Positions 1 to 8,687 of a stretch of 64,000 bases of DNA are shown in pieces (the stretch's first letter is position 1; each line of letters opens with the position of its first letter). Below the pieces are notes generated by a model, which did no database searches, was not told where the DNA came from, and saw nothing but the letters and a program-made list of their open reading frames with translations. The DNA comes from Spirochaeta isovalerica (GTDB taxonomy: Bacteria > Spirochaetota > Spirochaetia > DSM-2461): assembly GCF_014207565.1 (NCBI RefSeq), contig NZ_JACHGJ010000013.1, positions 33,234-97,233 of the forward strand. Direction: 5' to 3'. The position numbers and the translations under genes are program-made.

Positions 1-2
1 TA

Positions 3-320
3 AAGAATTTCCTGGAGATTGACAATCTCATCAAAGAAGATGCCGAGGGAGTGGATAACTTTATACGGGAAAAAGCCTTTCAGATGACCAAAGGATTAAA
101 AATGCTCAGCCGCGTTTTTTCACCGGACACCTTCCTTATTATATCGCGCTCTCCTCTCTATGCTGAAAAACTGGCCTTTTACACGAACGAACTGATGCAG
201 AATGATCCCTGCCGATTCGATAATATTGAAGGCCTGTCAATTGAACACTGCGCCTACAACCCCGTTCACGCCGGACAGGGTGCTGCGGACCTCGTCTTTT
301 CCGACTATTTTACACACTGA
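3..320 (+). CDS. C-terminal part of a probable ROK-family regulator/kinase (partial)
   Basis: The reading frame is open from the window edge to a TGA at 318-320, so the gene starts upstream; 105 codons are visible. The visible part has the pattern of a ROK C-terminus: a hydrophobic strand after a 'FSPDTFLII' element where ROK proteins have 'nPe.Ivi', then a Gly-Ala-Ala-rich final helix (GAADLVFSDYF). ROK proteins are either sugar kinases or NagC/XylR-type repressors of sugar operons. Its place just upstream of a sugar ABC operon and of a perfect inverted repeat (372-392) fits a repressor of that operon. The DNA-binding end is not in the window, so kinase versus repressor cannot be settled. 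Family assignment is moderate. Confidence 0.5.
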   Translation, partial: KNFLEIDNLIKEDAEGVDNFIREKAFQMTKGLKMLSRVFSPDTFLIISRSPLYAEKLAFYTNELMQNDPCRFDNIEGLSIEHCAYNPVHAGQGAADLVFSDYFTH

Positions 321-346
321 TCGCAATTGATTTATAAAGATTTTAT

Positions 347-392
347 TTGACAGGTATTTATCAGTCGTGATTTACTTACTTATCGTAAGTAA
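347..392 (+). promoter_or_regulatory. Promoter and perfect inverted-repeat operator of the sugar ABC operon
   Basis: A consensus -35 (TTGACA, 347-352) is followed after 18 bases by a -10-like TTTACT (371-376). Overlapping it is a perfect 8-bp inverted repeat, TTACTTAC (372-379) - 5 bases - GTAAGTAA (385-392). Its position over the -10/start point is that of a repressor operator. The ROK-like protein encoded immediately upstream is the obvious candidate to bind it. The Shine-Dalgarno AAGGAG of the next gene follows. Confidence 0.6.
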
Positions 393-409
393 TTAAAAAG
401 GAGAATGAA

Positions 410-1672
410 ATGAGAAAAATTACTTTTCTGGTTCTATCACTGACTCTTCTTGCTGCAGGAACTCTGTTTGCAAACGGTCAGCAGGATAAAGAAAAAGAAA
501 TCGTGCTGAAATGGCCCTCGATCTGGGTTGGAGAGGACTCAAAAGCAGGTGCAGTCGCAGAGCTGGTTGATCAGTTCAATGCCGACAATGCCGGAAAGAT
601 CAGAGTCGAAGTTGAGGCTCAGCCTGACTACGACGGATATGAGCAGAAAATCAGAACTTCCATAGCCGCCGGAATCGTTCCCGATATTTTTACAATGAAA
701 CTTAATCCCACAACTAAAGCTTATTACGAATCTCCCCTTCTGATGGATTTCTCGAAAGAGCTCAATGGGGGATGGGGAAAAGATTTCAATGCCGGAACAG
801 TTGCCCAGGCAACAGTTGACGGAATGGTAAAATCACTCCCTTACGAAGTTGCCATTACACCTGTATGGTACAACATGGATCTTTTCAAAAAAGCCGGTGT
901 TTCAAAATATCCCCAGACCTATGCGGAATTCCTCGATGCGGCAGCCAAACTTAAAGCAGCCGGATTTATTCCCACATCGCAGATGACCGGCGGATCAAAC
1001 GCCTGGACATCCATGCTATGGTATTCCCATTTCCTCGCTTCTTTCGGCGGGCCCGATGTATATGCCAATCCTTTCGGAACAGATGCCTATGTTAAAGCGG
1101 CCGAAGTTCTCCTGGCCATGTACAGCGACGGCAATACATCCATTGATGCAATCGGTGGAGATGCCGGTGTTTCCGGCGGCCACTACCTGGCAGGCGAATC
1201 AGCCATGTTCATAAACGGCCCCTGGTATATCGGACGTGTAAAATCCGAAGCACCCGCTGTTTACAGCGCGACTGAAGTCGGTCCCGCTCCTGCTGCAGGA
1301 AACAATAAAGGCGCCATGGTAGGTTTCCTTCAGACGAACTTCGCAGCAGCCGCCAACGCTGACGATCCCGAAAAAGCCGCAGCCGCTGTCAAATTCATAA
1401 AATGGATGACAAAATCGGAAAACGTGGCAAAGATTTCAGCTGCTTCCGGAGCTATGTTCGCCGTTAAATACGATTCATCTTCCATCACGGATGAACTGAT
1501 GGGTAAATTCATCAACGCTTCAAATGATGCATCATTCACCATCCCCCATCTGGAAGGTGTTGTAACTTCCGATGTTATCACCGAATTCGGTCAGGCTCTC
1601 GGCAAAATGGCCCTCGGCGAAGCGACTCCCGAAGAGTTCGTTGAAATGTTGAAAAAAGTTCAGGACCAGTAA
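410..1672 (+). CDS. Sugar ABC transporter substrate-binding protein (family 1)
   Basis: Periplasmic binding protein of a carbohydrate (CUT1/MalE-type) ABC importer, 420 residues. Residues 1-22 form a signal peptide (basic MRK, hydrophobic stretch, cleavage near LFA-N); there is no lipobox cysteine. The body has the family 1 layout: an early 'EDSKAGAVAELVDQFNADN' helix region, 'GIVPDIFTM', and 'VWYNMDLFKKAGV', which matches the hinge region of MalE-like proteins. Two permeases of the matching family and a glycosidase follow, so the ligand is probably a glycoside. No ABC ATPase gene is in the cluster; a shared MsmK/UgpC-type ATPase encoded elsewhere is usual for such systems. The Shine-Dalgarno AAGGAG and promoter lie directly upstream. 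Confidence 0.9.
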   Translation: MRKITFLVLSLTLLAAGTLFANGQQDKEKEIVLKWPSIWVGEDSKAGAVAELVDQFNADNAGKIRVEVEAQPDYDGYEQKIRTSIAAGIVPDIFTMKLNPTTKAYYESPLLMDFSKELNGGWGKDFNAGTVAQATVDGMVKSLPYEVAITPVWYNMDLFKKAGVSKYPQTYAEFLDAAAKLKAAGFIPTSQMTGGSNAWTSMLWYSHFLASFGGPDVYANPFGTDAYVKAAEVLLAMYSDGNTSIDAIGGDAGVSGGHYLAGESAMFINGPWYIGRVKSEAPAVYSATEVGPAPAAGNNKGAMVGFLQTNFAAAANADDPEKAAAAVKFIKWMTKSENVAKISAASGAMFAVKYDSSSITDELMGKFINASNDASFTIPHLEGVVTSDVITEFGQALGKMALGEATPEEFVEMLKKVQDQ

Positions 1673-1697
1673 TCTCATCGTAGTATAATTACATTAA

Positions 1698-1721
1698 CGG
1701 GACAGAAAATATTCTGTCCCG
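1698..1721 (+). other. Stem-loop between binding-protein and permease genes
   Basis: A perfect 10-bp stem CGGGACAGAA (1698-1707) / TTCTGTCCCG (1712-1721) closes a 4-base AATA loop. It is followed by a broken pyrimidine run rather than a clean T tract, so it is more likely a partial terminator or an mRNA-stabilising 3' hairpin that keeps binding-protein mRNA above permease mRNA. The same arrangement occurs at 13934-13965. Confidence 0.75.
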
Positions 1722-1751
1722 CTTTATCTCTCTTTCAAGGAAATCACCGTA

Positions 1752-2630
1752 ATGAAAAAAAATAAAAATATCAAAATGATATTGCTTTTCCTTGTTCCCG
1801 TTGCCTTTCTCTACATAAGTTTTTTTATTTATCCTCTGGCATTCGTACTGGGAACAAGTCTGACTGAGTGGAATGGCATATCGGCCATGAAGTTTATTGG
1901 TCTTGGCAATTATAAAAAGCTTTTAACCGATGGAACATTCCTCCTATCTATAAAAAACAATATAATTTGGGCTTTATCAGGTGGTTTCATTCAGATACCG
2001 CTGGCGACGATGGTGGCGTTAATACTTGCAAGGAAACCCAGAGGATGGAAGACGCTGAGAACCATTTACTTCCTTCCAAATATTATTTCCGCCGTTGCAA
2101 TCGCTATGATGTGGAAAGCCATTTACAACCCCATGTACGGTTTTCTCAATGCCTTTTTAAATCTTTTCGGCATCGAAGGCCATAACTGGCTGGGAGAAAC
2201 AGCCACAGCTTTGCCGGCGGTTATAGCCCAGACCGTTCTTTATATCGGCTATTTCATGGTTATCATATTTGCGGCTACGACAACCATCCCCAAATCCTTT
2301 TACGAAGCCGCAGAGATCGACGGCTGCACAACTCTTCAGCAGGAATGGTATATAACCCTGCCAATGATCAGAGGGATACTTGTCACAACCATAACCCTGG
2401 CCATGGCTTATGGAATGAGACATTTCGAAGCGACATTCCTCATGACCAGCGGGGGACCTGCCCATTCGACTTCGGTTATGGGTCTGGTTCTCTACAACAA
2501 AATGGACGCATTCCGGTTAGGAGAAGCCAATGCGACAGGAACCATTCTGATTCTTCTGGGAACTGTGGTCATTGTTCTCATTCGAAAACTTCTTTCCCGG
2601 GGAGATGCCGGATCCGATTCGGTACAGTAG
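1752..2630 (+). CDS. Sugar ABC transporter permease, MalF/UgpA type
   Basis: Inner-membrane permease of 292 residues with about six hydrophobic segments, the first beginning at residue 9. The EAA loop that contacts the ATPase is visible near residue 186 (YEAAEIDGCTTLQQEWYITLP). Length and the N-terminal 'LFLVPVAFLYISFFIYPLAFVLGTSLTEWNG' pattern are typical of the MalF-side subunit without the extra MalF loop. It lies 80 bases after the binding-protein gene and 9 bases before the second permease, so the three are one operon. Confidence 0.92.
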   Translation: MKKNKNIKMILLFLVPVAFLYISFFIYPLAFVLGTSLTEWNGISAMKFIGLGNYKKLLTDGTFLLSIKNNIIWALSGGFIQIPLATMVALILARKPRGWKTLRTIYFLPNIISAVAIAMMWKAIYNPMYGFLNAFLNLFGIEGHNWLGETATALPAVIAQTVLYIGYFMVIIFAATTTIPKSFYEAAEIDGCTTLQQEWYITLPMIRGILVTTITLAMAYGMRHFEATFLMTSGGPAHSTSVMGLVLYNKMDAFRLGEANATGTILILLGTVVIVLIRKLLSRGDAGSDSVQ

Positions 2631-2639
2631 GAGATTGTC

Positions 2640-3464
2640 ATGAAAGCATTGTTAAACACCCTGAAATGGATAATTCTTATATTTTTTCTCTTTGTGGCCC
2701 TCTATCCCCTGATCTGGCTTCTACTGGCTTCATTTAAAACCAACAACCTGGAACTCCAGCAGAATCCTTTCGGTTTTCCCGAGAAGTGGATGTTCGTCAA
2801 CTATTACACGGCTATTGTAAAGGCGAAACTGCCCGCTCTTTTTATCCACTCCATCATTGTGGCTTTCAGCGCCGTATTCGTCAATCTGCTCGTGGCATCC
2901 ATGACATCCTTTGTCATTTCCCGAGAAGAGTTCAAAGGGAAAAATGTTTTACTGACTGTTCTGGCAGCAGGGATACTCCTTCCGATTATTTCCTTTATGG
3001 TTCCCTACTTCACCATTATTCAGAAGATGCGCCTCTATGACTCTCTTCTGGCACTTATACTGGTTTACAGCGCTATAAACATACCCATTTCCGTTTTTCT
3101 TCTGACTTCTTTCATGGATTCCATCCCCAGGGAACTGGAAGAAGCCGCGACCATCGACGGCGCCAGTTTCGTTCAGAGATTCACAAAAATCATCGTGCCT
3201 CTCTCTCAGACAGGACTGGCAACGGCCGGTACATTCTGCTTTATCTATTCGTGGAATGAGTTTATCATGGCTCTTCTGCTCACTTCTTCAGAATCATCGA
3301 GAACTCTTCAGCTGGGTATCCGATTCTTTACCAGCCAGTTCGTAACCAACTATACGGCTATGTACGCAGCAATTGTCATAACAATTGTTCCGAGTATTAT
3401 CGTCTATTTTATTTTCCATAACAAAATCATCTCCGGTCTGACTGCCGGAGCCGTGAAAGGTTGA
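2640..3464 (+). CDS. Sugar ABC transporter permease, MalG/UgpE type
   Basis: Second inner-membrane permease (274 residues), partner of the preceding subunit. It opens with a hydrophobic segment ending 'LYPLIWLLLASFKTNNLE', the hallmark of the MalG side, and carries the EAA loop 'ELEEAATIDGASFVQRFTKIIVPL'. Six membrane segments can be drawn. It is separated by 7 bases from the following glycosidase gene, so import and hydrolysis are coupled in one transcript. Confidence 0.92.
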   Translation: MKALLNTLKWIILIFFLFVALYPLIWLLLASFKTNNLELQQNPFGFPEKWMFVNYYTAIVKAKLPALFIHSIIVAFSAVFVNLLVASMTSFVISREEFKGKNVLLTVLAAGILLPIISFMVPYFTIIQKMRLYDSLLALILVYSAINIPISVFLLTSFMDSIPRELEEAATIDGASFVQRFTKIIVPLSQTGLATAGTFCFIYSWNEFIMALLLTSSESSRTLQLGIRFFTSQFVTNYTAMYAAIVITIVPSIIVYFIFHNKIISGLTAGAVKG

Positions 3465-3471
3465 TAAAAAA

Positions 3472-5463
3472 ATGAAACTGATCTCCAATAAAAAAGGTTT
3501 TACCCTTTCTCATAAAAACAGAATTCTTCTATCACATACGGAAGATTCGCCAGCTGTTTTCGCCGGAACCGGAGAGGGACACTACAAATTCAATTACGGA
3601 CTTTTTAAAATCCGCGACAGAAACCTTCAGTTGAAAAGCTGCAGGGACTACAGCATCGGCGAGTCCTCGGGAGACATGGTCAGAATAACTTTTGAATGCG
3701 GTTTTATCCTTACATTCAGGGAGATTCAGGACCGGATTCATATGGAAACTGAACAGACCAACAAAGAACTGAACCGTTTCAAACTGATTCTCAAAGCTTC
3801 TGAAAAAGAACATATCTACGGATGCGGAGAACAGTATTCCAAGCTCGATCTGAGAGGTCAGAAACTGCCGATCTGGGTGCAGGAGCCGGGACTGGGACGG
3901 GGAAAAGACCTGATAACCCTTATTGCTGAATTAAAGCAGGGTTACGGAGGAAATGCCTTTACGACATATTTCTCCCAGCCTACTTTTATCTCCTCGGACA
4001 ACTGGTATTTTCACTCGGAAGGAACAGCCTACTGCGAATTTGATTTCAGAAAGAAAAATGAACACAGCCTTCTCTTCTGGCAGCTTCCTGAAAAGCTCGT
4101 CATAGGGGTTGAGAAAAATGCGGTTCAAGCTCTTTCCTCACTTTCCGCTTACCTCGGACGGCAGAGAAAACCTCCCGAATGGGTGTATGACGGTATGTGG
4201 ATCGGTATGCAGGGTGGCCGGGATGTCACGTCATCGAAGCTTCAGGACGCACTGGATGCGGGTGTAAAAACCGCTGCGATCTGGTGCCAGGACTGGGAAG
4301 GCATCCGCATAACCTCCTTCGGGAAACAACTCTTCTGGGACTGGAAACCGAATGAGGAATTATACCCGGATTTCAAAGGGTATATGAAGGAGCTCAACAG
4401 TAAGGGGATCCGGTATCTCGGTTATATTAATCCCTTTCTGGCTCTTGAAGGACCTCTATACGCTGAGGCCAGGGAAAAAAATTATTGTGTCAAAAATGAT
4501 AAGGGTGAAGATTACTATGTCTACATAACCACCTTTCCCGCAGCCATGGTCGACCTGACAAATCCCGCAGCCGTGAAATGGATCAAAGAAGTGATCAAGA
4601 AAGATATGATCGGTAAAGGGCTTTCTGGATGGATGGCGGATTTCGGAGAATACGTGCCGGCCGATGCGGTTCTCCATTCCGGTGTCGATCCCCAGCTCTA
4701 TCACAATCAGTATGCTGCCGACTGGGCGCGGATCAATTATGAAGCGGTTGAGGAAGCGGGAAAAGAGAACGAGATAACCTACTTCATGCGGGCCGGATAT
4801 ACGGGGTCTTCGCGCTATTCAGCCATGAACTGGAACGGTGACCAGCTTGTAAACTGGAGTCGGGATCAGGGTTTTGCCACTGTGATTCCCGGAACTATTT
4901 CCATGGGATTTTCCGGAATCGGCTACACCCATTCCGATCTCGGCGGATATACCACGCTTCTCTGGCTGAAGAGGAGCAAGGAGCTTTTCATGCGCTGGGC
5001 CGAACTGTCCGCTTTTACCCAGACCATGAGAACCCATGAAGGAAACCGTCCCGATTCCAACTGGCAATTCAACAGCGACGGGGAAACTCTCTCCCACCTG
5101 GCGCGAATGACAGATATTTATGTAAAACTGAAACCATATCACCTGACTCTCTCCGACGAGTATCAGAAAAGCGGAATTCCTCCGGTCCGCCATCCATACA
5201 TTCACTATGAGAAGGACAAAGTCGTTCACAAATTGAAATATCAGTATATGTACGGACGGGATCTTATGGTAGCACCTGTTATCAGCAAGGGAAAAGAGAA
5301 GTGGAAAGTCTATCTCCCGACCGATAAATGGGTCCATCTGTGGAGCGGAAAAGATTTCAGAGGCGGATGGTCGACTGTAGAGTGCCCGATCGGTCAGCCT
5401 CCGGTTTTCTATAGAAAAAGCTCTGAATACTCATCGCTTTTCCAGGACGTCGGACAATGCTGA
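3472..5463 (+). CDS. GH31 glycosidase of the YihQ (sulfoquinovosidase) clade, with altered sulfonate site
   Basis: Cytoplasmic retaining alpha-glycosidase, 663 residues, no signal peptide, so it acts on imported glycosides. The nucleophile is Asp390 in 'GWMADFGEYVP' and the acid/base is Asp457 in 'NWNGDQ'. The sequence follows E. coli YihQ closely through the whole barrel (for example HSDLGGYTT, RTHEGNRP, GQPPVFYR), with a constant offset of 15 to the published catalytic residues as I remember them (D405, D472). Of the YihQ sulfonate-binding set, the equivalents of Q262, Q288, W304 and Y508 are kept (Q247, Q273, W289, Y493). The key Arg301 is replaced by Gln286 ('FGKQLFW'). It could therefore be a sulfoquinovosidase variant or an alpha-glucosidase that has lost sulfonate specificity. 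No sulfoglycolytic genes are visible in the window. Confidence 0.85.
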   Translation: MKLISNKKGFTLSHKNRILLSHTEDSPAVFAGTGEGHYKFNYGLFKIRDRNLQLKSCRDYSIGESSGDMVRITFECGFILTFREIQDRIHMETEQTNKELNRFKLILKASEKEHIYGCGEQYSKLDLRGQKLPIWVQEPGLGRGKDLITLIAELKQGYGGNAFTTYFSQPTFISSDNWYFHSEGTAYCEFDFRKKNEHSLLFWQLPEKLVIGVEKNAVQALSSLSAYLGRQRKPPEWVYDGMWIGMQGGRDVTSSKLQDALDAGVKTAAIWCQDWEGIRITSFGKQLFWDWKPNEELYPDFKGYMKELNSKGIRYLGYINPFLALEGPLYAEAREKNYCVKNDKGEDYYVYITTFPAAMVDLTNPAAVKWIKEVIKKDMIGKGLSGWMADFGEYVPADAVLHSGVDPQLYHNQYAADWARINYEAVEEAGKENEITYFMRAGYTGSSRYSAMNWNGDQLVNWSRDQGFATVIPGTISMGFSGIGYTHSDLGGYTTLLWLKRSKELFMRWAELSAFTQTMRTHEGNRPDSNWQFNSDGETLSHLARMTDIYVKLKPYHLTLSDEYQKSGIPPVRHPYIHYEKDKVVHKLKYQYMYGRDLMVAPVISKGKEKWKVYLPTDKWVHLWSGKDFRGGWSTVECPIGQPPVFYRKSSEYSSLFQDVGQC

Positions 5464-6113
5464 GAGAGCTTAACGAAGCAAACAGACCTTTGACTATTCT
5501 GCCCCACGATTCGCAGGCTTTGGATCGTTATGGCAGAATTATTAATGGCATAGACTGCAGCGATATGATTGATCCTTCCACAGAATCGGCTCTACCCGAG
5601 AATCCCGCTTATATAAGGGACCTGGAAGAATTGCGAAAGCTGAACTCTTTCGATGAGATAAGCCGCGAAGTCTACGGGGGCAGAATGGCTCTTCAAGCCG
5701 GAATCTGCTTTGGCTACAACGACAGGATGAACGGCATGGAGTATCACGAAGGAAGCGAAGTCATCGTAGCCATAACAGACTGCGTTCTTATTCTGGGACG
5801 TTGCGAGGATATCCATAACGACAGTTGGGATTCCTCATTGGCCGAATGCTTCTATCTTCCGGAAGGTACGGTGATGGAGCTGTACAGCAACACTCTTCAC
5901 CTCGCCCCCTGCCGGACGACGGATTCTCCGTTCTGCACAGTCATCATACTTCCCGAAGGCACCAACAGACCTCTGGAAAAAAGTGAAAAACCAGGGGAAA
6001 CCACCTATTTTATGGAAAATAAGTGGCTTATCTGCCACAGGGAATCCCCGGCGGTTCAGCGAGGAGCCCATGTGGGAATAGAGGGAGAAAACATCCGGAT
6101 CAAAACTGTATAA
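5457..6113 (+). CDS. DUF4867-like protein
   Basis: A 218-residue soluble protein whose ATG overlaps the glycosidase stop codon (5457 versus 5463), so it is translationally coupled to it. The N-terminal pattern (LNEANRPLTILPHDSQALDRYGRII) and the cupin-like core 'MEYHEGSEVIVAITDCVLILG... YLPEGTVMELYSNTLHLAPC' resemble DUF4867 proteins. A cupin fold is suggested by H735-type spacing of conserved His/Glu residues in that core, but no metal site is proven. Function is unknown. Position implies a role in handling the sugar released by the GH31 enzyme, for example an isomerase or epimerase-like step; this is inference. Confidence 0.6.
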   Translation: MLRELNEANRPLTILPHDSQALDRYGRIINGIDCSDMIDPSTESALPENPAYIRDLEELRKLNSFDEISREVYGGRMALQAGICFGYNDRMNGMEYHEGSEVIVAITDCVLILGRCEDIHNDSWDSSLAECFYLPEGTVMELYSNTLHLAPCRTTDSPFCTVIILPEGTNRPLEKSEKPGETTYFMENKWLICHRESPAVQRGAHVGIEGENIRIKTV

Positions 6114-6121
6114 TGACAGAA

Positions 6122-6153
6122 GGGAGCCTGATTTAAACAGGCTCCCTTTTTTT
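6122..6153 (+). terminator. Rho-independent terminator of the sugar operon
   Basis: Perfect 9-bp stem GGGAGCCTG (6122-6130) / CAGGCTCCC (6138-6146) followed by seven T residues. It sits right after the DUF4867-like gene and just before the convergent end of the iron operon. Confidence 0.95.
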
Positions 6154-6301
6154 AATGACAGCCGCAGGCGGGACCTTTACCGGAGGCTTTGCTATAGGGA
6201 CAGCCCACGCATTTAACCCCTTTACGTTTCTCCCTTACTATTGTCAGAACAGATAAAGAGAGAATCGATATAATAATTAAAGAAACTATTAAATTTGCCA
6301 T
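6152..6301 (-). CDS. FeoB-associated Cys-rich membrane protein
   Basis: A 49-residue protein. It starts with one transmembrane helix (residues 3-22, ANLIVSLIIISILSLSVLTI) and ends in a cysteine-rich tail with the pattern C-x-x-C-P-Y and C-G-C-H. This is the layout of the FeoB-associated Cys-rich family found at the 3' end of feo operons. A clear GGAGGTG Shine-Dalgarno precedes the ATG, and the gene begins 9 bases after the feoB stop. Its role is thought to be accessory to ferrous-iron import at the inner membrane; the cysteines may bind iron. Stop codon is within the T tract of the convergent terminator. Confidence 0.9.
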   Translation of the reverse strand: MANLIVSLIIISILSLSVLTIVREKRKGVKCVGCPYSKASGKGPACGCH

Positions 6302-6310
6302 ATGCACCTC

Positions 6311-8311
6311 CTAAAAACTCATTTTCAGCTGAGGAACTGTTTCTTTATCATCACGCTTCATAAGATAGGCGAAATAACCGCTGATAAGCAGAACAAATGC
6401 CAATCCCGGAAGGAACCCGGTGCCGACAGCTCCGGTTGTTATAAGGGTTCCGATCTGATATGTCAGGAAAGAAAGGGAATAACCCATGGAAAACTGAAAA
6501 CCGATTCCCGCCCATAGCCACTTGCGGCTGTTCATTTCCGAATTCATCGCACCGATAGCGGCAAAACAGGGAGGCGTAAATAGATTGAACACCAGATAGG
6601 ATAAGGCCGCGACAGAGCCGATACCCATTATGGAGGCCACATCCGCCCCGCCGGAAACAAGGGCCAGTTCTTCCGTGTCGATAAAGTTTGTAATGCTGTA
6701 CACAACCGCCAGCGTTCCCACGACGTTTTCTTTAGCGATAAAGCCTGTTATGGCTGCAGCGGCCAGCTGCCAGACACCGAATCCCAGAGGAATCAGAAGA
6801 AAAGCGAAGGGATTGGCCAGGCCTGCAAGAATGCTTGTGCTCTCGTCTCCCTCAGCCACCATTTGAAATTTCCAGTTAAAAGACTGCATGATCTGAATAA
6901 CCGCATTGCAGAGAAGTATGATTGTCCCCGCTTTGACAATAAATGCTTTCCCTCGCGCCAGCATGGAGGATGTCGCCCTTTTAATACTGGGAATCCTGTA
7001 TTCAGGAAGCTCCATAATAAAGTAGGAACGTGCGTTTGTATCTCCTGTTATCCGGACGACAATTAAAGCCCCGGCTATAATAATCCCGATTCCTGTGAAG
7101 TACATGGCCGTACCGACCCATGCGGCATCTTTGAAAAAGACTCCGGCAAAAAGGGCGATGACAGGTAATTTGGCTCCACAGGGCATGAAAGGGGTAAGCA
7201 TGGCAGTGGTTCGACGCTGTCTTTCATTTTTAATGGTCCGGGTTGCCATGATTCCGGGGATGGCGCATCCCGTGCTGATGATCATGGGAATGATCGACTT
7301 ACCGGACAATCCGACTTTTTTAAAGAAGCGATCCATTATCAAAGCGACCCGGGCCATATAGCCGACATCTTCCAGAATGGCGAGCAGCCAGAAGAGAACC
7401 ATGATCAACGGCAGAAATCCGACGACGGCTCCGACGCCTCCGATAATGCCGTCCAGCAGAAGAGACTGCAGTATGGGAGACACTTTTCCATCGATCAGAC
7501 CTTCGACGAACACATACAGCCCATCGATCCAACCCACGAGAAGATCTGCCAGAAATGGTCCCGCATAGGTTTGCGATATGGCAAAAACAGTCCACATGAC
7601 CATGGCGAAAACAGGTATTCCCAGCCACTTGTTGGCGAGAAACCTGTCCACTTTATCCTGCAGGGCATATTTATCTGAGCCCTTTTTTCTCATTTCCACT
7701 TTATAGACCAGATCATTGACAAAAGAGAATCTGTCCCTGTCCGCATCATCGACAGAAGAAGGATCGAATAAGTTCACCTTAGGACTCCGGAAGGGGGAAA
7801 TCTGCTGACTCCCTACCCGGCCCGCCGATTCGCTAATCAGTTCAACAAGACCGTTATTCCGTCTCTTCGTCGATACAGTATTGACAACGGGACAGCCCAG
7901 CAGAACCGAAAGCTTTTCCGAATCGATGGTGAGATTTCTTTTCAGCAGAAGATCGCTTTTATTCAGAGCCACGACAAGGGGAATGCCGAGTTCAAGGAGC
8001 TGCGTCGTAAAGAAAAGACTTCTGTTCAAGTTCGAGGCATCAACTACATTGATTATGACATCGGGTTTCTCATTTTTGACAAAACCGCTTGTTATGCTCT
8101 CTTCCGATGTAAAGGGAGATATGGAATAAGCTCCGGGAAGATCCACAACCGACATGGAGACTCCCGTCTTGTTCAGAGCTTTTTTGACAGCACCTTCCTT
8201 TTTCGCAACGGTGACTCCTGCCCAGTTTCCCACATGTTCGATCCGGCCTGTTATAGCGTTAAACAATGTCGTCTTTCCGCTATTCGGATTTCCAGCAAGT
8301 GCAATTTTCAT
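6311..8311 (-). CDS. feoB: Ferrous iron transporter FeoB
   Basis: GTP-driven inner-membrane Fe(II) importer, 666 residues. The N-terminal G domain shows G1 'GNPNSGKTT' (residues 8-16), G3 'DLPGAYS' and G4 'NKSD'. A long polytopic C-terminal part carries the two FeoB Gate regions, with 'GCAIPGIMATRTI' and 'PFMPCGAKLP' as typical signatures and the metal-path cysteines. The protein is shorter than E. coli FeoB at the C terminus, where the separate Cys-rich peptide takes over. Start ATG has a good GGAGG box. It follows feoA by 98 bases, which contain an imperfect palindrome around CCATGG but no firm promoter. Confidence 0.96.
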   Translation of the reverse strand: MKIALAGNPNSGKTTLFNAITGRIEHVGNWAGVTVAKKEGAVKKALNKTGVSMSVVDLPGAYSISPFTSEESITSGFVKNEKPDVIINVVDASNLNRSLFFTTQLLELGIPLVVALNKSDLLLKRNLTIDSEKLSVLLGCPVVNTVSTKRRNNGLVELISESAGRVGSQQISPFRSPKVNLFDPSSVDDADRDRFSFVNDLVYKVEMRKKGSDKYALQDKVDRFLANKWLGIPVFAMVMWTVFAISQTYAGPFLADLLVGWIDGLYVFVEGLIDGKVSPILQSLLLDGIIGGVGAVVGFLPLIMVLFWLLAILEDVGYMARVALIMDRFFKKVGLSGKSIIPMIISTGCAIPGIMATRTIKNERQRRTTAMLTPFMPCGAKLPVIALFAGVFFKDAAWVGTAMYFTGIGIIIAGALIVVRITGDTNARSYFIMELPEYRIPSIKRATSSMLARGKAFIVKAGTIILLCNAVIQIMQSFNWKFQMVAEGDESTSILAGLANPFAFLLIPLGFGVWQLAAAAITGFIAKENVVGTLAVVYSITNFIDTEELALVSGGADVASIMGIGSVAALSYLVFNLFTPPCFAAIGAMNSEMNSRKWLWAGIGFQFSMGYSLSFLTYQIGTLITTGAVGTGFLPGLAFVLLISGYFAYLMKRDDKETVPQLKMSF

Positions 8312-8409
8312 TTTTCCTCCATATATATAAAACCGTAAAAAACGATATTCAATTGTTAGCCATGGGCAACTTTAATACAAAAAAAATAAATGAGAACTTC
8401 ATCCCCATT

Positions 8410-8670
8410 TTATATGATTATAACTTCGGCTAGATCCGAACCGATACTGTATCTGGCATTTTTAACGGAAATGACAAGATTCCCCGCCAACCTGGAAATG
8501 ATCTTCACTTTTTCACCCTCATAACACCCCAGGGAAAAGAGAAAATTCTTCAATTCCGGATCATCAGTTTTGATATCCGATATGATGTACTCGGTATTAA
8601 CACTTCCTTCAGATAGATTCTTTATCATAATATTCCCATCAAGCATAATATCCGCATAAGCTTCACTCAT
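8410..8670 (-). CDS. feoA: FeoA domain protein
   Basis: Small cytoplasmic SH3-like protein, 86 residues, that supports FeoB. The fold markers are the 'SLGCYEGEKVKIISRLAGNLVISVKNARYSIGSDLAEVIII' C-terminal half, where FeoA proteins have 'LGl.pG..v.v......p..v.v.....aLg...A..I.V'. The N-terminal 25 residues are an atypical extension. It lies between the DtxR-type regulator (18 bases upstream) and feoB. Confidence 0.88.
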   Translation of the reverse strand: MSEAYADIMLDGNIMIKNLSEGSVNTEYIISDIKTDDPELKNFLFSLGCYEGEKVKIISRLAGNLVISVKNARYSIGSDLAEVIII

Positions 8671-8687
8671 ATTTCATCTCCTAACCC

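Noticed and set aside
8312..8409. Imperfect palindrome GTTAGCCATGGGCAAC between feoA and feoB as an iron box
   Set aside because: Two mismatches, no promoter beside it, and no likeness to the repeat at 9104-9129; kept only as a remark.
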